A DNA stretch of 35,769 nt from Anaerolineales bacterium (lineage in GTDB: Bacteria; Chloroflexota; Anaerolineae; Anaerolineales; DRKV01). The position numbers and the translations under genes were made by a program. The stretch covers positions 1 to 35,769 of the forward strand of contig JANTFR010000006.1 in NCBI GenBank assembly GCA_024763355.1, written 5' to 3'. Below are positions 7,831 to 16,800 of the stretch, piece after piece. Below the pieces are notes generated by a model that did not search any database, was not told the DNA's origin, and saw only the letters and a program-made list of their open reading frames with translations. Each line of letters starts with the position of its first letter. The stretch's first letter is position 1.

Positions 7831-8586
7831 ATGTGGGAAACTTACATCATTGAACCCATGCTTAACACCCTGCTCTGGATTTACACAATCCTGGGGCAGA
7901 ATTTTGGCCTTGCCATTATCGTCTTCACCATTCTAGTGCGTCTGATTCTCTATCCCATCACCGCCAAGCAGCAGGAAAGCGGCAAAGCCATGCAGGAATT
8001 GCAGCAATCCAAAGAGTGGAAAGAAATTCAGAAGAAGCACAAAGACGATAAAGAAAAATTAGCCGCCGCACAGATGAAACTGTACCAGGAAAAAGGGGTC
8101 AGTCCTTTCGGCTCCTGCCTGCCCTCCCTGATACAGTTCCCCATCATCATCGGGCTGTATCAAGCCGTTATCCGCGCCCTGGCCGATACCCCCCTGCCGC
8201 TGCTGACCCTCTCCAAATCGCTGTACCCCATCATCAACGCCTCCAAACTCATCCCTCTCAACAGCAAATTCCTGTGGATGGACCTGGGACAGCCGGAACG
8301 TCTGCAAGTCCTCGGCATCGGCATCCCCGTGCTGGCGATTCTGGTGGTCGTCACCACCTACCTGCAAACCAAGTTGATGGCTATCCCCACCGGAGGCGAC
8401 AACGCCCAGGCCGCCCAGATGACCGGAATGATGAATCTATACATGCCCCTCATGCTGGGCTATTTCGCCTACGCTTACGCCGCCGGCCTGGCTCTCTACT
8501 TCGTCACCAGTAACCTGATGACCATCATCCAGTATGCCGCCATGGGCAAATTGGAGTGGAGCAACCTGCTCCCTGGCAGCAAGTAA
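7831..8586 (+). CDS. yidC: Membrane protein insertase YidC/Oxa1 (short form)
   Basis: A 251-aa insertase that moves newly made proteins into the cytoplasmic membrane, with or without Sec. It is the short Oxa1-like form without the large periplasmic domain of enteric YidC. The core shows an N-terminal membrane segment, a cytoplasmic Lys/Glu-rich hairpin (residues about 45-85), the conserved LIQFPIIIGLYQ segment and two to three C-terminal membrane helices. The conserved intramembrane Arg is likely in ILVRLILYP, near residue 37. The ATG at 7831 has no Shine-Dalgarno; an in-frame ATG at 7858 is possible. The position before jag and after yidD fits the standard gene order. Confidence 0.96.
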   Translation: MWETYIIEPMLNTLLWIYTILGQNFGLAIIVFTILVRLILYPITAKQQESGKAMQELQQSKEWKEIQKKHKDDKEKLAAAQMKLYQEKGVSPFGSCLPSLIQFPIIIGLYQAVIRALADTPLPLLTLSKSLYPIINASKLIPLNSKFLWMDLGQPERLQVLGIGIPVLAILVVVTTYLQTKLMAIPTGGDNAQAAQMTGMMNLYMPLMLGYFAYAYAAGLALYFVTSNLMTIIQYAAMGKLEWSNLLPGSK

Positions 8587-8664
8587 AACTTTGCATCGTA
8601 GGCGCGGCACCCCCCACCGGGTGCGGCTGCGCTTTCCGTTATCATTCCAAGCAGCGAGGTACAT

Positions 8665-9450
8665 ATGAACGAGCAAACAGCCCCCCTGGAAATTCAGGCT
8701 CCCACCGTCGAGGAAGCCGTGCAACAGGGACTTCGGCAACTCAATCTCCCCCGCGAGGCCGTAGAGGTCGAAATTCTGGAGGAAGGCAGCCGCGGCTTTC
8801 TGGGACTGGGCGCCCGCCCGGCACACATCCGCCTGCGCCCCAAGACGGAAGAAACGGAGGCCCCCGCGGCGGCTCCCGTTCCCGCAGAGGAGAGCACCCC
8901 CGAGGCGGCTCCCGTTACCCCTCCCGCCGAGAAAGAGGGCATCTCCCCCCAAGCAGCCGAAGAGACCGGAGAAGACGAGCGCGCTCTGCAAATCGTGGTA
9001 GAAACCGTGCAGGACCTGCTGGAGAAAATGCACGTCGAGGCCGAGGTCGAGGCGCACTACAACCCCCCGGAAGGACGCCACCGCCGCCCCACCGCCTGGG
9101 TGGACATCCACGGACAGGATTTGAGCATCCTGATTGGCCGCCGGGCTGAAACCCTGCAAGCCCTGCAGTACATCACATCCCTCATTGTGAACAAAGAACT
9201 GGGGCGTTCCGTCCCCCTGGTGATAGATGTGGAGGGCTACCGGGAACGCCGCACGGTGCAATTGCAGCGTCTGGCGCAACGCCTCGCCGAGCAGGTCGTC
9301 AAGACCGGGAGGCGGCAGGCGCTGGAACCCATGCCCGCCAGCGAGCGGCGCATTGTTCACCTGGCCCTGCGAGACCACCCCGAGGTCACTACCGAAAGCG
9401 TGGGCGAAGAACCCCGCCGCAAGGTGACAATCCTCCCCAAAGACCAGTAA
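8665..9450 (+). CDS. jag: Jag/KhpB RNA-binding protein (Jag-N, KH, R3H)
   Basis: A 261-aa cytoplasmic protein. Residues 8-60 form the Jag-N domain (TVEEAVQQGLRQLN, then GSRGFLGLGARPA). A Pro/Ala/Glu-rich linker at about 65-105 is likely disordered. A KH domain follows, with the variant loop region IGRRAETLQALQY, and a C-terminal R3H domain contains ERRIVHLALRDH. Family members bind RNA and affect cell elongation and division in Gram-positive bacteria. A GAGGT Shine-Dalgarno precedes the ATG. The 78-bp gap from yidC contains a small GCACCC/GGGTGC hairpin. The gene ends the cluster at a strong terminator. Confidence 0.94.
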   Translation: MNEQTAPLEIQAPTVEEAVQQGLRQLNLPREAVEVEILEEGSRGFLGLGARPAHIRLRPKTEETEAPAAAPVPAEESTPEAAPVTPPAEKEGISPQAAEETGEDERALQIVVETVQDLLEKMHVEAEVEAHYNPPEGRHRRPTAWVDIHGQDLSILIGRRAETLQALQYITSLIVNKELGRSVPLVIDVEGYRERRTVQLQRLAQRLAEQVVKTGRRQALEPMPASERRIVHLALRDHPEVTTESVGEEPRRKVTILPKDQ

Positions 9451-9463
9451 AACACACGGCGAG

Positions 9464-9495
9464 CGGGCTTCCGGGCAACATCGGAAGCCCGTTTT
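9464..9495 (+). terminator. Rho-independent terminator after jag
   Basis: A perfect 10-bp stem CGGGCTTCCG/CGGAAGCCCG (9464-9473 with 9482-9491) with an 8-nt loop is followed by TTTT. It ends the rpmH-jag unit 14 bp after the jag stop. Confidence 0.9.
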
Positions 9496-9518
9496 GCGTT
9501 TGGTGGCCTCTTTTTCGG

Positions 9519-9530
9519 TATAATTCAACC
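9519..9530 (+). promoter_or_regulatory. TATAAT promoter giving a leaderless transcript
   Basis: A perfect TATAAT (9519-9524) ends 6 nt before the ATG at 9531, the same spacing as at 2662. A TTGCGT at 9494-9499 is a poor -35 candidate at 19 bp spacing and overlaps the terminator T-run. Confidence 0.8.
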
Positions 9531-10379
9531 ATGCTCAAACGCCAACATCTCGCCCCGATAGACTACCTGCTCATCGGACATCTCACCCGCGACCTCACCC
9601 CTCAGGGCTACCGGGTCGGTGGCACGGTGGCTTATGCCGCTCTGACCGCCCGCCGCCTGGGGCAGCGCGTTGGCATCGTCACCTCGTATGCCGATGATTT
9701 CTACGCCCCCGTTTTGGAGGACATCCCGGTCGTCACCCTACCCGCGGAACACAGCACCACCTTTGAGAACACGGAAACGCCGCAGGGCCGCCGGCAGTAC
9801 GTTCTGGCCCGCGCCCAGCCCCTTGATTACCCCCACATCCCCGAAACGTGGATGTCCACCCCCCTCGTGCATCTCGCGCCCGTCGCCCAGGAGGTCTCGC
9901 CCAACCTGGTGCGCTACTTCCCCGACTCTTTCATAGGTATCACACCCCAGGGCTGGCTGCGGGAGTGGCGCGCCGACGGGCTGGTGCGCGCCGGGGAGTG
10001 GCCGGAAGCCCGCTTCGTGTTGGGCAACGCCTCGGCAGCCGTCTTCAGCGTGGAGGACATTGACGGGGACGAGAGCCGCATCGAGGAATTGGTTCACGCC
10101 TGCCCCGTCATCGTCGTCACCGAAGGGGCTGAGGGGGCGCGAGTCTACTGGCACGGCGACGTGCGTCGCTTCCGCCCTCCCGCTGTAGAGGTGGTGGATA
10201 CCACCGGGGCAGGCGACATCTTCGCGGCGGCCTTCTTCATCCGCCTGCAGCACACCCAGGACCCCTGGGAGGCCGCCCGTTTCGCCACCCGCCTGGCTGC
10301 CTTCTCCGTCACCCGCCGCGGGCTGGCAAGCATCCCTACCCCGCAGGAAATCGAGCACACCGCGGTTGAGGTCTTCTGA
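9531..10379 (+). CDS. PfkB-family (ribokinase-like) kinase
   Basis: A 282-aa kinase of the ribokinase/PfkB superfamily. The N-terminal sugar-binding motif is present (GGTVAYAALTARRLG, about residues 30-44), as is the C-terminal signature DTTGAGDIFAAAF with catalytic Asp229 and its anion hole. It is at the short end for the family (usually 290-330 aa), and the small lid domain appears reduced. Such enzymes phosphorylate a sugar, nucleoside or vitamin hydroxymethyl group with ATP; the substrate cannot be read from sequence. The ATG follows a TATAAT box by 6 nt, so the mRNA is probably leaderless. parA starts 4 bp after the stop, so the kinase likely shares a transcript with the chromosome-partition genes. 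Confidence 0.88.
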   Translation: MLKRQHLAPIDYLLIGHLTRDLTPQGYRVGGTVAYAALTARRLGQRVGIVTSYADDFYAPVLEDIPVVTLPAEHSTTFENTETPQGRRQYVLARAQPLDYPHIPETWMSTPLVHLAPVAQEVSPNLVRYFPDSFIGITPQGWLREWRADGLVRAGEWPEARFVLGNASAAVFSVEDIDGDESRIEELVHACPVIVVTEGAEGARVYWHGDVRRFRPPAVEVVDTTGAGDIFAAAFFIRLQHTQDPWEAARFATRLAAFSVTRRGLASIPTPQEIEHTAVEVF

Positions 10380-10383
10380 ACCT

Positions 10384-11172
10384 ATGGCACGCATCTACAC
10401 CATCGTGAACCAGAAAGGCGGGGTGGGCAAGACCACGACCGCTATCAACCTGGGCGCGTATCTGGCCTACTACGGGCAGCGCGTCCTCCTGGTGGACCTG
10501 GACCCCCAGGCCAACGCCACATCCTGCCTGGGGGTGGAGAAACGCGAAGTGCGCGGCGGCACTTACGAAAGCCTCCTGGACGGCAATTCTCCCCGCGACT
10601 TCATCCTGCACAACCCGCGATTGAAACTCTCCCTGCTGCCCTCTTCACCCTCCCTGGCCGGGGCGGAGGTGGAACTGGTCAACGAACTGGCCCGTGAAAC
10701 GCGCCTCCAAAAAGCGCTGGAAACCGTCCGGGAGCGGTATGACTACATTTTGGTGGATTGTCCCCCTTCTTTGGGGTTGCTGACCCTCAACGGGCTGGTT
10801 GCCGCTCGCGAGGGCCTCATCATCCCCGTGCAGTGCGAGTACCTCGCCCTGGAGGGCCTGGGACAACTGCTCCAAACCATCGAACGCGTCCGGGATGCGG
10901 TCTTCCCGGAACTGGAGATTCGCGGCGTGCTGTTGACCATGTTCGACAAACGCACCAATCTCGCCAACGACGTAGTAAATGAAGTGCGCCGCTACTTCCC
11001 CGGCAAGGTCTTCGAGAGCCTCATCCCCCGCAGCATCCGCCTAGCGGAGGCTCCCTCCTACGGCGTGCCCATCTCCGCCTACGCTCCCGAGAGCAGCGGC
11101 GCCCTGGCCTACAAAGCCCTGGCCCGCGAAGTGCTCGCCGGGGATGGGGTGGGCAGTCCAACAGTCGGGTAG
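10384..11172 (+). CDS. parA: Chromosome partitioning ATPase ParA/Soj
   Basis: A 262-aa P-loop ATPase. The deviant Walker A KGGVGKTT lies at residues 11-18, followed by the switch LVDLDPQAN and Walker B-like ILVDCPPSLG, all typical of Soj/ParA. It forms ATP-dependent dimers on DNA and acts with ParB to separate chromosome origins. The ATG at 10384 is chosen because it gives the canonical MARIYTIVNQKGG start; an upstream TTG at 10366 would overlap the kinase gene. No Shine-Dalgarno is visible, so translation may depend on the kinase gene just upstream. parB follows after a 117-bp gap containing tandem repeats. Confidence 0.96.
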   Translation: MARIYTIVNQKGGVGKTTTAINLGAYLAYYGQRVLLVDLDPQANATSCLGVEKREVRGGTYESLLDGNSPRDFILHNPRLKLSLLPSSPSLAGAEVELVNELARETRLQKALETVRERYDYILVDCPPSLGLLTLNGLVAAREGLIIPVQCEYLALEGLGQLLQTIERVRDAVFPELEIRGVLLTMFDKRTNLANDVVNEVRRYFPGKVFESLIPRSIRLAEAPSYGVPISAYAPESSGALAYKALAREVLAGDGVGSPTVG

Positions 11173-11240
11173 TTGGTTGCATTGGTTGCATTGGTTGCAT
11201 TGGTTGCATTGGTTCATTAGTTCGTTGGTTCATCGGTTCA
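11173..11240. repeat. Tandem repeat: four 9-bp TTGGTTGCA units plus four 8-bp relatives
   Basis: TTGGTTGCA occurs four times perfectly in tandem (11173-11208), then TTGGTTCA, TTAGTTCG, TTGGTTCA and TCGGTTCA (11209-11240). The array begins at the parA stop and ends 49 bp before parB. The identical 9-bp units suggest recent slippage. Confidence 0.95.
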
Positions 11241-11289
11241 TCACCCGCACCCTCCACATTCCCACCTCATCATTTCACCCTCCCCTCTC

Positions 11290-12141
11290 ATGCCCCAAAA
11301 ACGAACCGGACTTGGCAAAGGACTGGACGCACTCATTCCCGGCAGCGGCGGAAGCGCCTCCCGCGGCGTACGCCAACTCCCCGTGGAAGCCATCCAGCCC
11401 AACCCGCGGCAGCCGCGCACTCGCTTCCATCCTAAAGACCTGGAAGAACTGACTGCATCCATTCAAGAGCACGGCGTCATCCAGCCGCTTATCGTCACCC
11501 GCGGCTCCACGCCCGGGCAGTACACCCTCATCGCCGGGGAACGCCGCCTGCAGGCCGCCCGTCAGGCCGGGCTGAAGACCGTCCCGGCCATTCTGCGCGA
11601 GGCCAGCGAACAGGAACTCCTCGAACTGGCCCTCATCGAGAACGTGCAGCGCGCCGACCTCAACCCCCTGGAAACCGCCGAAGCCTACCGCCAGTTGAGC
11701 GAGGATTTCGGCCTCTCCCACGAAGAGATTTCGCAGCGCGTCGGCAAGAGCCGCTCGGCGGTCACCAACACCCTGCGCCTGCTGGAGGCGCCTCCCAGCG
11801 TGCAGCAAGCCGTGCTGGAGGGCGTCATCAGCGAGGGACATGCCCGCGCTCTGCTGGGCCTGCCCACCCCCCAGGCCCAGGCCGCTGCCCTGCAAACCGT
11901 GCTCGCCAAGGGCCTCACCGTCCGTCAAACCGAAGACCTGGTGCGGAAACTGAAAGGAGAGCGCCCGGCCTCTCCCCGTAAAGCGGAGCCTTCCCCCGCC
12001 CTGCGGGACATCGAAGAACGCCTGCGCGCTCGCCTGGGCACCAAAGTGCGCCTCAAACACGGCAAGAAAGGCGGCACGATTACCCTGCACTACTATTCGG
12101 AAGAAGAACTGGAAGCCATCCTGGCGCGCTTGCTGGATTGA
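11290..12141 (+). CDS. parB: Chromosome partitioning protein ParB/Spo0J
   Basis: A 283-aa DNA-binding CTPase that loads at parS sites and slides along DNA. The N-terminus (KRTGLGKGLDALI) is the usual ParA-stimulating segment. The CTP-binding boxes are seen as GERR at 83-86 and ENVQRADLNPLE at 117-128. A helix-turn-helix at about 140-180 (LSHEEISQRVGKSRSAVTN) recognises parS, and the C-terminal dimerisation domain ends the protein. No Shine-Dalgarno lies before the ATG, which follows a C/T-rich stretch. No full parS site was found in the window. Pairing with parA 117 bp upstream supports the chromosomal partition role. Confidence 0.96.
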   Translation: MPQKRTGLGKGLDALIPGSGGSASRGVRQLPVEAIQPNPRQPRTRFHPKDLEELTASIQEHGVIQPLIVTRGSTPGQYTLIAGERRLQAARQAGLKTVPAILREASEQELLELALIENVQRADLNPLETAEAYRQLSEDFGLSHEEISQRVGKSRSAVTNTLRLLEAPPSVQQAVLEGVISEGHARALLGLPTPQAQAAALQTVLAKGLTVRQTEDLVRKLKGERPASPRKAEPSPALRDIEERLRARLGTKVRLKHGKKGGTITLHYYSEEELEAILARLLD

Positions 12142-12150
12142 AATAGGGTA

Positions 12151-12171
12151 CAGACCACAGACCACAGACGA
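12151..12171. repeat. 7-bp phrase repeat (CAGACnA)
   Basis: Three heptamers CAGACCA, CAGACCA, CAGACGA lie between parB and the next start codon. They are related to the heptamers at 7718-7759. Confidence 0.65.
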
Positions 12172-12181
12172 CCGTCCGTTT

Positions 12182-13777
12182 ATGCTCCTCCTCACCGCCT
12201 CCCGCATCCACACCCTGGACCCCCGCCAGCCTCTCACCGAGGCGCTCCTTATCTCGGAGGGCAAAATCCTGGATTGGGGCGACCCGCAGCGCCTCCGCGA
12301 GGACTATCCCCGCGCCCGTCGCGAGCATTTGGAAAACGTCACCATCCTGCCCGGCCTGACGGACGCCCATCTCCACCTGCGGCATTACGCTCTCAGCCTC
12401 CACAAAGTGCCCTGTGAGACCCCCACCCTGGCGGCCTGCCTGGAGCGCATCCGCAAGCGCGCCGCCCAAACCCCGCCGGGAACCTGGATTTTGGGGCACG
12501 GCTGGAATCAAAATGCGTGGCCCGACCTCTCCGCCGGGCGCTGGCCGGACGCCGATATGCTGGAGGCCGCCGCTCCAGGCCGCCCCACCTACCTGACGGC
12601 CAAATCGCTCCATGCCGGCTGGGCCAACCGCGCCGCCTTGCGCGCCGCGGGCATTACCGCATCCACCCCCGACCCGCAGGGCGGGCGCATTGGCAGGGAT
12701 GCCCGCGGAGAACCGGACGGCATCCTCTTCGAGGCCGCCATGAGCCTCCTCGAAAATGCCCTCCCCGCCCCAACCCCCGCAGACATTCTCCGCGCCATCC
12801 GGGAGGCGCAGCCTCGCCTGTGGGCGCTCGGACTGACCGGCCTGCACGATTTCGACCGACGGGAGAGTTTCATCGCTCTGCAAACCCTCCACCGGCGCGG
12901 CGACCTGCGCCTGCGCGTCCTCAAGAATCTCCCCGTCGAAATGCTGGATGAAATCCTGACTGTCGGGCTGCGTTCCGGCTTTGGGGATGACCAGTTGCGG
13001 CTCGGCGGCATCAAGGCTTTCGCCGACGGGGCGCTCGGCCCGCGCACCGCCGCTATGTTCGCACCCTACGAGGGAGAAGAGGCCAACCGCGGCCTGGCCC
13101 TGTTGGATGCCGAGGAAATCTACGCATTCGGGCGCAAGGCCGTTGAGGGAGGGCTGTCCCTCACCATCCACGCCATCGGCGACCGCGCCAACCACGAGGT
13201 GCTGGAAGCCTATCAACGCCTGCGCGCTCTCGAAAAGGAGCGCGCTTTGCCCCCCCTGCGCCACCGCATCGAGCACGTCCAGGTGCTGCACCCCGCCGAC
13301 GCCTCTCGGCTGGGGGAACTGGGGATAATCGCCTCCATGCAGCCCATCCACGCTCTTTCGGACATGGAGACCGCTGACCGCTACTGGGGGGAACGCGCCC
13401 GCCTGAGTTACGCCTGGCGCACCCAGGTTGAATCGGGGGCGCGCCTGGTCTTCGGCTCGGATGCCCCCGTGGAATCGCCCAATCCCTTCTGGGGATTGCA
13501 CGCCGCCCTGACGCGCCGCCGCCCCGACGGTTCCCCCGAGGGGGGCTGGTATCCCGCCGAACGCCTGACCCTGTGGGAGGCCCTGCACGCCTACACCACC
13601 GGCCCCGCCTGGGCTGCCGGCATGGAAGACCGCCTGGGGCAACTCCGTCCCGGCTTTCTGGCCGACCTGATTGCCCTCCCGCAAGACCCCTTCGCCCTGC
13701 CCCCTGAAGATATCCGTAACCTGCGCCCGCAGCGGGTGATGGTCGGCGGCGTATGGGTATGGGAAGCATCTGACTGA
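12182..13777 (+). CDS. YtcJ-like metal-dependent amidohydrolase (amidohydrolase 3 family)
   Basis: A 531-aa hydrolase with a TIM-barrel core flanked by a composite beta domain. The metal site HxH is present in DAHLHL (His63, His65), with further family landmarks GHGWNQNAW, KAFADGALGPRTA, HAIGD, HRIEH and FGSDAPVE. Members hydrolyse amide or related bonds in diverse small molecules, some after formyl groups, and the substrate cannot be predicted here. The ATG at 12182 follows heptamer repeats with no Shine-Dalgarno. A metal-dependent dihydropyrimidinase of the same superfamily lies 4 kb downstream, but the helicase operon separates them, so a joint pathway is not implied. Length is normal for the family. 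Confidence 0.9.
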   Translation: MLLLTASRIHTLDPRQPLTEALLISEGKILDWGDPQRLREDYPRARREHLENVTILPGLTDAHLHLRHYALSLHKVPCETPTLAACLERIRKRAAQTPPGTWILGHGWNQNAWPDLSAGRWPDADMLEAAAPGRPTYLTAKSLHAGWANRAALRAAGITASTPDPQGGRIGRDARGEPDGILFEAAMSLLENALPAPTPADILRAIREAQPRLWALGLTGLHDFDRRESFIALQTLHRRGDLRLRVLKNLPVEMLDEILTVGLRSGFGDDQLRLGGIKAFADGALGPRTAAMFAPYEGEEANRGLALLDAEEIYAFGRKAVEGGLSLTIHAIGDRANHEVLEAYQRLRALEKERALPPLRHRIEHVQVLHPADASRLGELGIIASMQPIHALSDMETADRYWGERARLSYAWRTQVESGARLVFGSDAPVESPNPFWGLHAALTRRRPDGSPEGGWYPAERLTLWEALHAYTTGPAWAAGMEDRLGQLRPGFLADLIALPQDPFALPPEDIRNLRPQRVMVGGVWVWEASD

Positions 13778-13808
13778 CCATCCACCACAAATCTACCCCC
13801 CCGAAAGT

Positions 13809-16800
13809 ATGCCCAATTTATTGACCTGGTTGAAGCCGCAATTGATAAAGCAATGGGCCTATCCGCAGGATTACCAACGCGGGAACTCGCTGTTCACTAA
13901 AGGGAAAGTGTCCATTCTCGAGGCCTCGCTTGAGCGTGCTGTCTGCACGGTGAACGACGGCTGGCGGGGAACATTCACCGTGGAACTGGCAACCTACCAA
14001 CAACACCTCGGCTTCCAGTGCTCCTGCGTGCGGGCGCGTAAGGGCTATTTTTGTGCCCATGCCGTGGCTGTTTCTCTCGCGGTGGAGAAGTATCTCCAAA
14101 AGGAAGTGCTTTCTTCCTGGCGCTGGCAACTGGGATACCTGAAAAACGAAGATGTTCTGAAGAGGAAGAAGAAACTCGCTACTTCGCGGCTCGGAAAACC
14201 ATACTGGCTCTTTGTGCTTCTCTCCCAGGACAATTGGGGAAACTACTATCTCCAGCCACGCCGCCTGTGGCTGGACAAATTGCCGCCCGACATCCTGGAA
14301 AGCATTCCTTCCCTCTCTCCAGAAGAGTTCGCAGACCTGGTGCGTCACAATCCCTGGATAACGGATTACATCAAGTCTGTCACGTCCGCTTTCTCTATCG
14401 AGGGGTGCATCAACGCGCCAAAAGAAGCCGCCCCCCTGGTGCGGATGCTGCGGCAACATGCATCCTCGCGCTCCCGGTCTTACGGTTACTACTATTCGTC
14501 ATCCTCCGAAGACGCCCTGGGCGACCTGCTGGACCTGGTAACAGACCACAAAATTCCCTTGATGGAAACAGGCAAAAGCGCACCACTAAAAGCGCTCACT
14601 CCGCTGCTACGGGTACGTCCGGTGCTGAGCCTGAAACGCAAGCGAGAGGACCTTGAATTTGCGCTGACCTGGATGGGAGAAACCATCAGTGGGAGAACAA
14701 CCCCGATAAAATTGAAATCCACTTATGTTCCACTGACCACCCGTGCTCCCATGTGGGTACGGAACGGCGCACAACTTCTGCGGATAGAGGATGCCTACGC
14801 GCGGGATGAGACCATCGCCTCCTTGCAGGAACTCCAGAGTGCGGCCACAGTTCCTCAGGAGGAACTGGAAGAGTTCGCCGCTGAAATCTCCGACTTGCTC
14901 TCTTCCGGGTTAGAAGTCCGCTCCAGGGGACTGACCCACGAGCGCGTGGAGGTGGAACAGCCCGTATCGCGTTTGTATCTCTCCGAAGAGGAGGGGGTGC
15001 TGCTGGCGAAATTGCATTTCGCTTACGGAAACTACGCCTTCCCCTACGAGGCTTCCCTTCCACCTCAGAGTACGACATTCGACCCCGACAACTGGCAAAT
15101 CGTGGAGGTAGCGCGCCAGCCGGAATGGGAAGAGGAGACCTACAAAAAGGTACGCAGCGCACGTTACGGTCTCAAACGCTCCGGCAAGGAATACGACGAC
15201 AACGTCCTCCTGCTGCGCACCCGCGTGGACGTGGTGGATTTCCTCATCAAGAAAGTACCCATCCTGCTGCAAGATGGCTTTGAGATTTACGGGGAGGAGA
15301 ATCTCAAATCGGTACGGGTCAACCGCCACCGCCCCTCGCTTTCGCTCAACGTCTCCTCGGGGATTGACTGGTTCGACCTCCAGGCGGCAGTCAAATTCGG
15401 GGAAACGGAAGCAGATTGGAGGGAGGTGCGCCGCGCCATCCGTAAAAAGCAGCACTACATCAAACTGGCGGACGGCACTATCGGCGAGATTCCCGAAGAA
15501 TGGGTCAAGCGCTACCGTCATCTCTTCGGCATGACCGAGGAAACCGAAGAAGGGATGCGAATGAGCAAGGAGCAGGTCGTCCTGCTCGACCAGGTGTTGC
15601 AGGAGATAGACGATTTCCAGACGGACGAGGAGTTCGAACGCCGTCGGGAGCGGCTGCGGAATTTCTCCAGCATCAAGGAGGTGCCGCTTCCCAAAGGCTT
15701 CGTCGGCGAATTGCGCCCTTACCAGAAGGCGGGCTACAACTGGCTGCACTTTTTGCACGAGTACGAGTTCGGCGGCTGTCTGGCGGACGATATGGGACTG
15801 GGCAAGACCGTTCAGGTGCTCGCTTTCCTGCTCTCCCTGCGCGAGAACAGCCACGCCCAGGCCGCTGACCTGATTGTGGTGCCGCGCTCCCTGCTGGTCA
15901 ACTGGCAGCGCGAGGCGGAACGCTTTACCCCTTCGTTGAAGGTCACCCTCCACTTCGGGCCGACCCGCGCCAAAGAGCAGCCTGCCTTCGACGACTACGA
16001 CCTGGTGATTACCACCTACGGAACCATGCTGCGCGATATCGAGATGCTGAAAAAGTATCGCTTCCACTACGTCGTGCTGGACGAATCCCAGGCCATCAAG
16101 AACCCGCTGGCAAAGACCAGCCGCGCCGCCCGCAAATTGAACAGCGAACACCGTCTGGTGATGACCGGTACCCCGGTGGAGAACACCACTTTTGAATTGT
16201 GGTCGCAGTTCACCTTTCTCAACCCCGGTTTGCTGGGCGGGCTGGAATACTTCAAGACGGAATTCGGCACCCCTATCGAGAAGAAGCAGGACGAAGAGGC
16301 CTCCGCCTTCCTGCGGCGGCTGGTGTACCCCTTCATCCTGCGGCGCACCAAAGACCAGGTCGCTCCCGAACTGCCGCCCCGCACCGAGCGGGTGCTCTAT
16401 TGCGACATGGAACCGGCGCAGCAGAAGTTCTACCACCGGACGCGGGATTACTACCGCAAACAACTCCTTTCCGTGATGGAGTCGGAGGGCATGCACCGCG
16501 CCCGCTTCAAAATCCTGGAGGGTCTCCTGCGCCTGCGGCAGATTTGCAACCACCCCAAACTCGTCAAGGAGAATTTCCGCGGCGATTCGGGCAAGATGGA
16601 AGTCATCCTGGAAACGCTGGAAACGCTCCGCTCCGAGGGGCACAAGGCGCTGGTCTTTTCGCAGTTCGTCCAGATGCTCACCCTCCTGCGCCGCGAGCTG
16701 GACAAGCAGCGCATCCCCTACGAATATCTGGACGGCAGCACCACCAACCGCCAGAAGCACGTGGACCACTTTCAGGAAGACAAGAGCATCCCCTTCTTCC

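Noticed and set aside
11173-11240. CRISPR array or iteron origin at the tandem repeat between parA and parB
   Set aside because: Units are 8-9 bp with no spacers and no replication-initiator gene nearby, so it fits a simple tandem repeat.
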